Positions 1-5,704 of a DNA stretch of 5,704 nt are shown one piece after another (the first letter of the stretch is position 1; every line of letters starts with the position of its first letter). Origin of the DNA: Acidobacteriota bacterium (GTDB lineage: Bacteria; Acidobacteriota; JAAYUB01; JAMOQF01); NCBI GenBank assembly GCA_027040585.1, contig JALULU010000400.1:1-5704 (forward strand), in the 5' to 3' direction. The notes under the pieces were generated by a model. The model was not told where the DNA came from and made no database searches. It saw only the letters and a list, made by a program, of their open reading frames with translations. A program made the translations under genes and the position numbers.

Positions 1-1088
1 AAAACATTATTTAAACTCTTTTTAACCTCAAGATTTGGATAGGAAAGTTTATATACCAGACTGTTATCAAGCCTTTTTCTTGTGCTCTTTATTGTCAAAT
101 ACCCTGTTTGCCAGAGTAATGCCTCAATTTCCATTGTATAAACATCAAAACTCCCAAATAACTCATCTGTTGCCTTAATATCCTCAAGCTCCGGGATAAA
201 ATATTTTTTCTCTTTCATCAACTTTATCAAAAATGTGGGACTTCCTGTCTCAAACCAGTATGGCCTAAATTTAAGCCCCTTTTTTATAAATAAAAGTATA
301 TCAAAGGGATTGTAAACCCTTTCCCCAAGCCACGAATAGCCGTTATACCACTTCCTTACCTCATCTCTGTTTGCTCCCTTTAAATATTCGCTGAAATATT
401 TATCAAGGTCATTCTCAGTGTATCCACATAAATCTGAAAAATCCTCATCCACTGTTATATCTTCAAGATTGTTTAATTTACTAAAGAGGTTTACTTTACT
501 AAACTTTGTAACTCCTGTTAGAAATACAAATCTCAAATACTCATCAAGCCCTTTTAGTACCCCATAAAAATTTGAAAGTAAATCTCTTATTTCCTCTGCG
601 AGTTCTGGCTTTTCAATGTTATCAAGTATTGGCTTGTCATATTCATCTATTAATACAACAACTTTATTCTCATATTTTTTATTTGCACTTATAATTAATT
701 CCCTGAAATAATTCCCATAAAAATCCTCATCTATCTCACCTATATCCAAATCCCTTCCTATACTCTTTAAATATTTAAGAAGTGAGCTTTCAAAAAGGTT
801 TGAATCCTTTGTGGGTATTTGACTGAAATCAACCCTTATCACTGGAAATTTTTCTTCCCAGTTCCACTTGTCATATATGTATAACCCCTTAAATAGTTCT
901 TTATTCCCTTCAAAAATGTTTTTCAGCGTATCAACAGTCAAAGTTTTTCCAAATCTTCTTGGACGGGATAAAAAGAAATATCTTCCACTATCTATTAACT
1001 GAAAGATTTTCTCTGTTTTATCCACATATAAAAAACCTTCATTTATTATGTTTTTTAAACTGTTTAATCCAATTGGAAGTTTTTTCAT
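1..1088 (-). CDS. AAA-ATPase-like protein of the DUF1703 / PD-(D/E)XK family, 3' end cut off by the window
   Basis: Reading leftwards from the ATG at 1088-1086, the frame stays open for 362 codons to the window edge. The N-terminus (MKKLPIGLNSLKNIINEGFLYVDKT, shown here as MKKLPIG...FLYVDKT) is typical of the AAA-ATPase_like family. A Walker A-type loop SRPRRFGKT lies at residues 41-49, a Walker B-type strand VVVLIDEYDKP at 143-153, and a sensor-like FVFLTGVTKFSKVNLFS at 187-203. The family motif WYNGYSW is at 247-253, followed by YNPFDI and WFETGSPTFL. Known members usually run to about 500-580 residues and end in a PD-(D/E)XK nuclease-like domain, which here would lie beyond position 1, so nuclease residues cannot be checked. 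The start is supported by AAGGA six bases upstream and by a promoter at 1122-1150. The gene is divergent from frr and shares no operon with it in this window. The family is often multicopy and patchily distributed. Its cellular role is not established; defence or mobile-element links are inference. Family assignment is firm, function is not. Confidence 0.88.
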   Translation of the reverse strand, partial: MKKLPIGLNSLKNIINEGFLYVDKTEKIFQLIDSGRYFFLSRPRRFGKTLTVDTLKNIFEGNKELFKGLYIYDKWNWEEKFPVIRVDFSQIPTKDSNLFESSLLKYLKSIGRDLDIGEIDEDFYGNYFRELIISANKKYENKVVVLIDEYDKPILDNIEKPELAEEIRDLLSNFYGVLKGLDEYLRFVFLTGVTKFSKVNLFSKLNNLEDITVDEDFSDLCGYTENDLDKYFSEYLKGANRDEVRKWYNGYSWLGERVYNPFDILLFIKKGLKFRPYWFETGSPTFLIKLMKEKKYFIPELEDIKATDELFGSFDVYTMEIEALLWQTGYLTIKSTRKRLDNSLVYKLSYPNLEVKKSLNNV

Positions 1089-1121
1089 AGTTTTTCCTTA
1101 AAAATAACGATTTACATTAGT

Positions 1122-1150
1122 ATTTTATAGGAAATAAAGGACTTTTGCAA
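1122..1150 (-). promoter_or_regulatory. Predicted sigma70-type promoter for the AAA-ATPase-like gene
   Basis: On the minus strand a -35 box TTGCAA (1150-1145) and a -10 box TAAAAT (1127-1122) are separated by exactly 17 bases. Transcription would start near 1115, giving a leader of about 27 nt that contains the AAGGA ribosome binding site next to the ATG at 1088. Read by eye. AT-rich DNA throws up such boxes by chance, but spacing and position are right. Confidence 0.55.
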
Positions 1151-1215
1151 ATTGAAGATAATTTAAAAATTTAAGCAATTGAAAAAATCTGTTAGAATCA
1201 TTTTTATCCAAATAC

Positions 1216-1244
1216 TTGACCTTAAAAAAACAATCAAATATAAT
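1216..1244 (+). promoter_or_regulatory. Predicted sigma70-type promoter for the frr-hslVU-lipoprotein operon
   Basis: A -35 box TTGACC (1216-1221) and a perfect -10 box TATAAT (1239-1244) are separated by 17 bases. The likely transcription start is near 1251, about 30 nt before the frr ATG. It is the best promoter match upstream of the operon and suggests frr is transcribed from its own promoter, not by read-through from a pyrH-type upstream gene. No CIRCE-like inverted repeat or other heat-shock operator is visible here. Confidence 0.7.
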
Positions 1245-1264
1245 CCACATTCATAATATTTAGT

Positions 1265-1273
1265 AAAGAGGTG
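1265..1273 (+). promoter_or_regulatory. Ribosome binding site of frr
   Basis: AAAGAGGTG ends 8 bases before the ATG at 1282 and 11 bases before a second, adjacent in-frame ATG at 1285. The spacing favours the first ATG, giving a protein that begins Met-Met and has the usual RRF length of 185 residues. Confidence 0.7.
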
Positions 1274-1281
1274 AAATAAAT

Positions 1282-1839
1282 ATGATGGATGATGTACTGA
1301 ATCAAACAAAAGAAAAAATGGAAAAGGCAGTTAAAAACTTTGAAGATGAACTAAAAACAATAAGGACAGGAAAAGCTTCAGTCCATATGTTAGATGGTAT
1401 AATGGTAAATTATTATGGCTCTCCAACTCCAATAAATCAGGTGGCAACCATCTCCACACCTGATCCAACTTTAATAGTTATTCAACCCTGGGATGCAACG
1501 GTAATACCAGAAATTGAAAAGGCAATTCTTTCATCTGATATTGGAATCACACCTTCAAACGATGGAAAAGTGGTAAGACTCCCGGTACCTCCTCTTACTG
1601 AGGAAAGAAGGAAGCAATTGGTTAAAAATGTCAATCAGATGACAGAGGAAAAAAGAATTGCCATAAGACATATAAGGCATGAAGCAAGGGAAAAAATTCA
1701 AAAAATGCAGAAAAATAAAGAAATATCAGAAGATGATGAGAAAAGGGGACTTGATAAAGTTCAAAAACTAACAGATGAATATATTAAAAAAGTAGATGAA
1801 ATGGCTAAGGAAAAAGAGAAAGAATTGATGAAGGTGTAA
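1282..1839 (+). CDS. frr: Ribosome recycling factor (RRF)
   Basis: RRF works with EF-G in the cytoplasm to split the ribosome from mRNA and deacylated tRNA after termination, so that subunits can be reused. The 185-residue length equals that of E. coli RRF. The N-terminal helix carries RTGKAS (28-33), followed by LDGIMVNYYG (37-46), matching the hinge and start of domain II; domain II covers roughly 31-104. LPVPPLTEERRKQLVK (100-115) leads back into the three-helix domain I. Arg129 and Arg132 in IRHIRHEAR match the arginines conserved in ribosome contacts, and the C-terminal stretch NKEISEDDEKR...VQKLTDEYIKK is characteristic. It is the first gene of the operon, one base before hslV, and its last codons supply the hslV ribosome binding site. 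Frr more often lies after pyrH (rpsB-tsf-pyrH-frr). Here the upstream neighbour is a divergent unrelated gene. Identity is secure. Confidence 0.98.
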   Translation: MMDDVLNQTKEKMEKAVKNFEDELKTIRTGKASVHMLDGIMVNYYGSPTPINQVATISTPDPTLIVIQPWDATVIPEIEKAILSSDIGITPSNDGKVVRLPVPPLTEERRKQLVKNVNQMTEEKRIAIRHIRHEAREKIQKMQKNKEISEDDEKRGLDKVQKLTDEYIKKVDEMAKEKEKELMKV

Positions 1840-1840
1840 A

Positions 1841-2374
1841 ATGGAAAAATTCATTGGAACAACTATTATATTAGTGGAAAAGGATGGCAAAACAGCAATA
1901 GGGGGAGATGGTCAGGTAACTCTTGGAAATACTATAATTAAGGCATCCACAAAAAAGGTTAGAAGAATATATAATGACAAAGTGGTTGTTGGATTTGCAG
2001 GGGGAACAGCTGATGCCTTCTCTCTAATGGAGAGATTTGAAAAAAAATTAAATGAATATAGAGGAAATATTGAACGCTCTGCTGTTGAACTTGCAAAGGA
2101 GTGGAGGACAGACAAGGTTTTAAGGCATCTTGAGGCAATGATGATTGTAACTGATGGCAAAAAATCATTCTTGATCTCGGGACTTGGGGATGTTATAGGT
2201 CCAGAACATGGAATAATTGCTATTGGCTCAGGAGCGCCATATGCTCAGGCTGCTGCTATTGCTCTAAAAAATAACACAGATATGTCAGCAAGGGAAATTG
2301 TAAATGAAGCTCTTAAAATTGCATCCTCTATTTGTATTTATACCAATAATAATTTTGTAATAGAAGAGATTTAA
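1841..2374 (+). CDS. hslV: ATP-dependent protease HslVU, peptidase subunit HslV
   Basis: HslV forms a double hexameric ring with proteasome beta-type threonine active sites and degrades proteins unfolded and fed in by HslU. The 177 residues align along the whole family. The catalytic threonine is Thr7, the first T of GTTIILV, so a six-residue propeptide MEKFIG must be removed; E. coli HslV needs only Met removal. Counting Thr7 as mature residue 1, Asp23 is Asp17, Lys39 is Lys33 and Ser130 in AIGSGAPYA is Ser124, so the whole active site is present. Other family signatures are GGDGQVTLGN (21-30), KKVRRIYNDKV (38-48), GFAGGTADAF (51-60), ELAKEWRTDK (83-92) and ICIYTNNN near the C-terminus. The ATG lies one base after the frr stop, and AAGGTG at 1831-1836 inside the frr end serves as ribosome binding site. 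The hslU start follows two bases after the stop. Identity is secure. Confidence 0.98.
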   Translation: MEKFIGTTIILVEKDGKTAIGGDGQVTLGNTIIKASTKKVRRIYNDKVVVGFAGGTADAFSLMERFEKKLNEYRGNIERSAVELAKEWRTDKVLRHLEAMMIVTDGKKSFLISGLGDVIGPEHGIIAIGSGAPYAQAAAIALKNNTDMSAREIVNEALKIASSICIYTNNNFVIEEI

Positions 2375-2376
2375 AA

Positions 2377-3777
2377 ATGAAAATATTACCAGGTAAAAAT
2401 TTAGACACAATGACACCAAAAGAGATAGTGGAATCTTTAAACAGGCATATTGTGGGACAGGATAAGGCTAAAAAAGCCGTCGCAATTGCTTTAAGAAACA
2501 GGATAAGGAGACTTAAACTCCCACCTGAAATAGCGGAAGAAATTGCTCCTAAAAATATCATAATGATTGGGCCAACAGGTGTTGGAAAAACTGAGATAGC
2601 AAGAAGGCTTGCCAAACTGGCAAAATCACCTTTTTTAAAGGTGGAGGCAACAAAATTTACTGAAGTTGGTTATGTTGGTAAAGATGCTCAATCAATGGTA
2701 AGGGATTTAATGGAAATTGCAGTGGGAATGGTAAAAAAGGAGATGGCTGAATATGTAAAGGACAAGGCAAGGGCAAAAGCTATTGAAAAAGTTGTGGATA
2801 TTTTACTTCCGCCCCTTGAAAAACCTGATCCTGATGATTATTTAGATGAGGAAGAAGATCCCCAATATAAAAGTGAATTAAAGGCTTATGAGAACTATTT
2901 AAAAACAAGAGAAAAAATGAAGAAAATGGTTGAAAAGGGGGAGTTAGATGAAAGGGAAGTTGAAATAGAGGTTGATTCCAGAAGAAATTCTACATTTGAA
3001 ATTTTCAGTCAGGGGGACATTGATGAAATAGGTGTTAATGTTAAAGATATTATGGATTCAATGTTTTCAGGTCCTAAAAAGAAAAAGGTCAAAGTACCTG
3101 AAGCAATAAACATTTATACAAGGATTGCTGAACAGGAATTAATTGACTATGATAAACTAATTGAAGAGGCAATAAAAAGGGTTGAGCACTCCGGGATAGT
3201 GTTTATAGACGAGATTGACAAAGTTGCAGGAAGGGAAAGTGGAAAATATGGCCCCGATGTTTCAAGAGAAGGTGTTCAAAGGGATATCCTTCCAATTGTT
3301 GAAGGAACAACTGTTAATACAAAATATGGCCCTGTAAAAACTGACCACATCCTCTTTATTGCATCTGGTGCCTTTCACGTATCTTCTCCATCCGATTTAA
3401 TACCTGAACTTCAGGGAAGGTTTCCAATAAGGGTTGAATTAAATGCTCTCACAAAGGATGACCTTGTAAAAATTCTTACTCTCCCGGAATCAGCACTTAC
3501 AAAACAGTATAAAGCACTACTTTCAACAGATGGGGTAGAAATTGAATTTGAAGAGAAAGCAATACATAAAATTGCTGAATATGCAGAGAAAATAAATTCC
3601 ACACTTGAAAATATTGGTGCAAGAAGACTTCACACAATAATGGAAAAAGTACTTGAAGATGTTATGTTTGAAGCCCCGGATGTAAAAGAAAAGAAAGTGG
3701 TTATTACACCAGATTATGTGGATGAGAAATTAAAGGATTTTGTACAGGATCAGGACCTGGGAAAATACATCTTATGA
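2377..3777 (+). CDS. hslU: ATP-dependent protease HslVU, ATPase subunit HslU
   Basis: HslU is the hexameric AAA+ (Clp/Hsp100) unfoldase that caps HslV, recognises substrates and threads them into the peptidase chamber using ATP. Visible in order are the N-terminal MTPKEIVESLNRHIVGQ (12-28), Walker A GPTGVGKT (65-72) and the substrate-gripping pore loop GYVG (98-101). The I domain follows at about 115-255, then Walker B VFIDEID (275-281), the GPDVSREGVQRD segment, sensor 1 around FIASGAF, the predicted arginine finger Arg348 in PELQGR, and sensor 2 GARRLHT (414-420). The C-terminus LGKYIL matches the tail that inserts between HslV subunits to activate it. At 466 residues it is about 23 longer than E. 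coli HslU. The extra length comes from an N-terminal extension of about nine residues and an acidic insert in the I domain (about 148-162, rich in Asp and Glu). Met12 (ATG at 2410) is a possible shorter start, but the ATG two bases after hslV suits translational coupling. Its stop overlaps the next gene by 4 bp. Confidence 0.98.
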   Translation: MKILPGKNLDTMTPKEIVESLNRHIVGQDKAKKAVAIALRNRIRRLKLPPEIAEEIAPKNIIMIGPTGVGKTEIARRLAKLAKSPFLKVEATKFTEVGYVGKDAQSMVRDLMEIAVGMVKKEMAEYVKDKARAKAIEKVVDILLPPLEKPDPDDYLDEEEDPQYKSELKAYENYLKTREKMKKMVEKGELDEREVEIEVDSRRNSTFEIFSQGDIDEIGVNVKDIMDSMFSGPKKKKVKVPEAINIYTRIAEQELIDYDKLIEEAIKRVEHSGIVFIDEIDKVAGRESGKYGPDVSREGVQRDILPIVEGTTVNTKYGPVKTDHILFIASGAFHVSSPSDLIPELQGRFPIRVELNALTKDDLVKILTLPESALTKQYKALLSTDGVEIEFEEKAIHKIAEYAEKINSTLENIGARRLHTIMEKVLEDVMFEAPDVKEKKVVITPDYVDEKLKDFVQDQDLGKYIL

Positions 3778-4793
3778 TAAAAAAATTATCTCCATTTATT
3801 TTTTTATTATTTCTCTTTGGCTGTGCCCATGTGGTACCGCCAAAACCCCCATTTAAAAAGGTGCCCGTTTCTCCAAAAATAGATAATATCTACGTAAGAG
3901 GTGAATTTCTCCATATTTTAGCCACACTGCCAACAAAAAATAGTGACAATTCCCCTGTTAAATTTTACAGGAGAATTATTTTAAAATCTGGAAAATATAA
4001 AAAGAATTTGAAGTTTAGTGAAATAGAAAAATATGTTGATAAAACCTTAAATTATGAAAAAAATGAGTTCTATGAGATATTTAGTGGGAAGAATAAACTT
4101 CATTTTAAAATTGAAACCAAGATAATATTTCCCAAAAAAGAAAGAAGGTTTTTATTCTTAGAGTTTATAAATGATGCTGGAAGAATTTCTCCTCCTTCAA
4201 ATGTGGTCTATTTTAACTCGGGCTATTTTATATCCTCACCAGAACTTATGGGTATAAAAATCAGAAAAAATTTTATAGATATTAGCTGGAAATATAAGAA
4301 TAAAGATAATATTGATGGTTTTAACATCTACAAAACTTGTGACAAAAAAACATCTGTAATAACTATAAAGAATAATTTACTTGACTATAAAGATAGAGAA
4401 TTTTCATATGGAAAAAAATATACATATAAAGTTGATGCCTATAAAATTTTAGATGGTTTTAAAATATACAGTTACTTTTCAAAACCAAAAACTGTTAAAC
4501 CAATTGACATATTTCCTCCTGATATTCCTCAAAATCCATCATACTTAATCCTTGAAAATAGTGTAAAAATCTTCTGGGATCCATCCCTTGACACAGACTT
4601 AAAGGGCTATTTTGTATATAAAAAGATTGATGATAAATCATGGGAAAAGGTAAATAGCACCCCCCTTAAGAAAAACATATTTATAGATAGTCTCCCAGAA
4701 AAGAATGTGGAGGTAAAATACAGGATCACAGCAATAGATCTAAAGGGAAATGAAAGTAAACCTTCAAAGGTGATTGTGGTTTTGAGGAAATAA
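3774..4793 (+). CDS. Lipoprotein with fibronectin type III-like domains, translationally coupled to hslU
   Basis: The 339-residue product begins with a lipoprotein signal: basic MIKK, hydrophobic core at 7-15, and lipobox LFGC with the lipidated cysteine at 17. Phe at -2 is slightly off consensus. Ala at +2 would not retain it in the inner membrane of a Lol-using Gram-negative cell, so an outer-membrane location is inferred. A proline-rich linker (22-34) follows. The rest looks like three tandem Ig/FN3-type beta sandwiches: a divergent one at about 36-147 ending NDAGRISPPSNVV, one at about 155-241 (ISW at 170-172, GFNIYK at 182-187, YTYKVDAY at 216-223), and the clearest at about 245-338 (PPDIPQNPS, FWDPSLDTDLKGYFVYK, YRITAIDLKGNES). 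FN3 repeats usually mediate binding; no catalytic motif is seen. Its ATG overlaps the hslU stop as ATGA, so the two are probably co-translated. The product acts outside the cytoplasm, unlike HslVU. It is lysine- and isoleucine-rich. Partner and function are unknown. Confidence 0.85.
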   Translation: MIKKLSPFIFLLFLFGCAHVVPPKPPFKKVPVSPKIDNIYVRGEFLHILATLPTKNSDNSPVKFYRRIILKSGKYKKNLKFSEIEKYVDKTLNYEKNEFYEIFSGKNKLHFKIETKIIFPKKERRFLFLEFINDAGRISPPSNVVYFNSGYFISSPELMGIKIRKNFIDISWKYKNKDNIDGFNIYKTCDKKTSVITIKNNLLDYKDREFSYGKKYTYKVDAYKILDGFKIYSYFSKPKTVKPIDIFPPDIPQNPSYLILENSVKIFWDPSLDTDLKGYFVYKKIDDKSWEKVNSTPLKKNIFIDSLPEKNVEVKYRITAIDLKGNESKPSKVIVVLRK

Positions 4794-4861
4794 ATTCAAA
4801 TTTGAGAATATATCTATTTGAGTAAGATAAATTACAGGTCTTACCCCACGAAATTTTCCAC

Positions 4862-4891
4862 TTGACATATTATTTTTTTAAAAACTAAAAT
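4862..4891 (+). promoter_or_regulatory. Predicted sigma70-type promoter for the 173-residue membrane protein gene
   Basis: A perfect -35 box TTGACA (4862-4867) and a -10 box TAAAAT (4886-4891) are separated by 18 bases. The start point would be near 4898, leaving an 80-nt leader before the ATG at 4979. It suggests the membrane protein gene is a transcription unit separate from the hslVU operon. Confidence 0.65.
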
Positions 4892-4963
4892 GTAAGAAAA
4901 TGTTTTTTTAAAGGTAAAAAATTAGGTGAAAGGTTTTTTATTTTCAGATTTCTTTGGAGTAAC

Positions 4964-4970
4964 AAAAGGT
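4964..4970 (+). promoter_or_regulatory. Ribosome binding site deciding the start at 4979
   Basis: AAAAGGT ends 8 bases before the ATG at 4979. The next in-frame ATG (codon 18, at 5030) has no comparable purine-rich site, so the longer protein is preferred. Confidence 0.55.
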
Positions 4971-4978
4971 AATTCAAA

Positions 4979-5500
4979 ATGACCTTTAATCAAAAAAACA
5001 TTCCATATTGCAGAAAATGGGACAGATATATGGTTGAAAATTACTATGAGGAGTTGAAAAATCCAACTATAGGTGTTTTTTTAAGTGGCTTGTTTATAAT
5101 TTCCCTCATATTTTATTTAATATTTGAAATTCTAAGTGGTAAGTGTACCGCTAAAGAGAGTTTGGGACTGGGGTTTATTTGCCTTATATTCTTTAGTTTT
5201 TTTGTCATTCATTTTCAATCCTTTACAGTGACTTTTGATAAAATAACCATAAGGTGGCTACATTTTTTAAAATTGAGCATTCCAATTGAAAATGTAAGGG
5301 GTATAAAGTTTATCTATGAAGGCATATATGGTTTTATCTTTATAATTTGTTTTAAAAAACCATATTTTTTACCTTTGGGATTTGTGCACTATTTCCCATG
5401 GGGACATGAAGAAGATCTTGCAAAGTTAGAGGAGATAATAAGTTTTTTTAATGCCAGGAGGGATTATTTTAAAGGAAATGGAGAAAATGATCTTCAATAG
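4979..5500 (+). CDS. Small membrane protein with two transmembrane helices and a probable bacterial PH-like domain
   Basis: I do not recognise a named gene. The 173-residue product has a polar N-terminus (1-29, not a cleavable signal), a hydrophobic helix at about 30-52 and a second at about 61-80. The short loop between them carries Lys55, Lys59 and Glu60. The C-terminal half reads as a small beta-rich domain: FTVTFDKITIRWLHF (82-96), LSIPIENVRGIKFI (99-112), then a hydrophobic strand FIFIICF (119-125), closed by an amphipathic helix HEEDLAKLEEIISFFNARRDY (143-163, written here to show its charge pattern). This order, a strand with D-x-I-x-I, then an I-P-I-x-x-V-x-x-I segment, then a final helix, resembles bacterial PH domains (the bPH group) attached to membrane hairpins. 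The hairpin makes both ends cytoplasmic or both external. It has its own promoter and ribosome binding site. The next gene may be a relative. The membrane call is sound; the PH-like fold is inference and no function is proposed. Confidence 0.75.
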   Translation: MTFNQKNIPYCRKWDRYMVENYYEELKNPTIGVFLSGLFIISLIFYLIFEILSGKCTAKESLGLGFICLIFFSFFVIHFQSFTVTFDKITIRWLHFLKLSIPIENVRGIKFIYEGIYGFIFIICFKKPYFLPLGFVHYFPWGHEEDLAKLEEIISFFNARRDYFKGNGENDLQ

Positions 5501-5549
5501 GCAATTAGATGGTAAAAAAGTTGACTCTGAGTGCAATTGAAATTAGAAG

Positions 5550-5575
5550 TTAAATAAATTGAAAAATTTATTTAA
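5550..5575. repeat. Perfect 11-bp AT-only inverted repeat with GAAA loop
   Basis: TTAAATAAATT (5550-5560) is followed by GAAA (5561-5564) and the exact reverse complement AATTTATTTAA (5565-5575). A G-T wobble at 5549/5576 could extend the stem by one. It sits 49 bases after the stop of the membrane protein gene and 43 before the next start. No T-run follows, so it is not a classical intrinsic terminator. It could be a weak transcript 3' end, an mRNA-stabilising hairpin or a dimeric operator. All stem pairs are A-T. Confidence 0.6.
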
Positions 5576-5618
5576 TACAGTTTAAAGATTTTGTATATAG
5601 AAAAAAGTTTTCTTAAAA

Positions 5619-5704
5619 ATGAAAGAAGAAAAATACATTTTTACCCTTAAGACAGATATTTTTTCCTGGTCCATTCTTGTCTTTTTTGGACTATTTGTTG
5701 AGGC
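5619..5704 (+). CDS. N-terminal fragment of a probable membrane protein, cut off by the window
   Basis: From the ATG at 5619 the frame is open to the window end (28 codons), giving MKEEKYIFTLKTD followed by a hydrophobic segment FSWSILVFFGLFVEA. An in-frame TAG at 5598 with no other start codon between makes this ATG the only start. The upstream ribosome binding site is poor, with only A-rich sequence and no clear GGAG-type core. A short charged lead with F-x-x-K-x-D followed at once by a membrane helix resembles small bacterial PH-domain membrane proteins, so it could be a relative of the preceding gene. The fragment is too short to prove this. The hydrophobic segment and position support a real gene, with modest confidence. 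Confidence 0.5.
   Translation, partial: MKEEKYIFTLKTDIFSWSILVFFGLFVE

Larger units (their letters stand above)
4794..4978. other. AT-rich intergenic region after the hslVU operon
   Basis: No coding frame of note. Just after the stop there is a 10-bp palindrome TCAAATTTGA (4796-4805) and a second TTTGAG copy at 4817-4822, but no GC stem followed by a T-run, so no intrinsic terminator can be called. The promoter at 4862-4891 implies a leader of about 80 nt for the next gene. That leader contains three AAAGGT copies (4910-4915, 4929-4934, 4965-4970), the last of which is the ribosome binding site. Confidence 0.5.

Noticed and set aside
1147..1182. Near-repeat of GCAAATTGAA and GCAATTGAA in the divergent intergenic region as an operator
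   Set aside because: Short, inexact and AT-rich; it overlaps the -35 box of the minus-strand promoter but is within chance for this composition.
1912..2168. Two minus-strand open frames (1912-2160 and 1959-2168) inside hslV
   Set aside because: They lie wholly within a secure conserved gene, overlap each other in different frames, have no recognisable motif and no promoter or ribosome binding site of note.
2328..2615. Minus-strand frame across the hslV/hslU junction, with a hydrophobic translation
   Set aside because: It is antisense to the Walker A region of hslU; the hydrophobic look is a by-product of the opposite strand. No supporting signals.
3411..3602. Minus-strand frame within hslU
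   Set aside because: Antisense shadow of the conserved arginine-finger region, short and without homology features.
4796..4822. Palindrome TCAAATTTGA and repeated TTTGAG after the lipoprotein gene as a terminator
   Set aside because: The stem is only five AT-rich pairs per arm with no loop and no T-run follows, so it cannot be called an intrinsic terminator.
5559..5599. Promoter for the gene at 5619 (TTGAAA at 5559 with TTAAAG at 5582, or TATATA at 5594)
   Set aside because: The -10 matches are poor, or the -35 is missing at correct spacing, and the boxes overlap the inverted repeat. Not strong enough to annotate.

Overview
The window comes from an AT-rich bacterial chromosome and is mostly ordinary housekeeping sequence. 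A ribosome recycling factor, the HslVU protease and an exported lipoprotein with a lipobox are all bacterial. The lipoprotein and the HslVU type fit a Gram-negative-like anaerobe or thermophile, but no single feature fixes the phylum, and I do not name one.

Layout. Positions 1-1088 (minus strand) hold the 5' two-thirds of an AAA-ATPase-like gene of the kind that normally carries a C-terminal PD-(D/E)XK nuclease domain; its 3' end lies outside the window. A 193-bp divergent intergenic region (1089-1281) follows, with one good sigma70-type promoter facing each way. A tight plus-strand operon then runs frr (1282-1839), hslV (1841-2374), hslU (2377-3777) and an FN3-type lipoprotein gene (3774-4793). 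Gaps are 1 and 2 bp, and the last junction is a 4-bp ATGA overlap. A 185-bp gap (4794-4978) holds a strong-looking promoter for a separate unit. That unit is a 173-residue two-helix membrane protein with a probable bacterial PH-like domain (4979-5500). A 118-bp AT-rich gap with a perfect 11-bp inverted repeat follows, and then the first 28 codons of another membrane protein (5619 to the end).

How the genes work together. HslV (peptidase) and HslU (unfoldase) form one ATP-dependent cytoplasmic protease. RRF splits post-termination ribosomes and appears to share their transcript. The lipoprotein is translationally coupled to hslU but would act outside the cytoplasm, so its link is transcriptional rather than an obvious shared complex. 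The two membrane proteins at the right end may be tandem relatives. No tRNA, rRNA, CRISPR array, insertion sequence or clear GC-rich terminator is visible. The least explained parts are the coupled lipoprotein, the membrane-protein pair and the AT-only hairpin between them.
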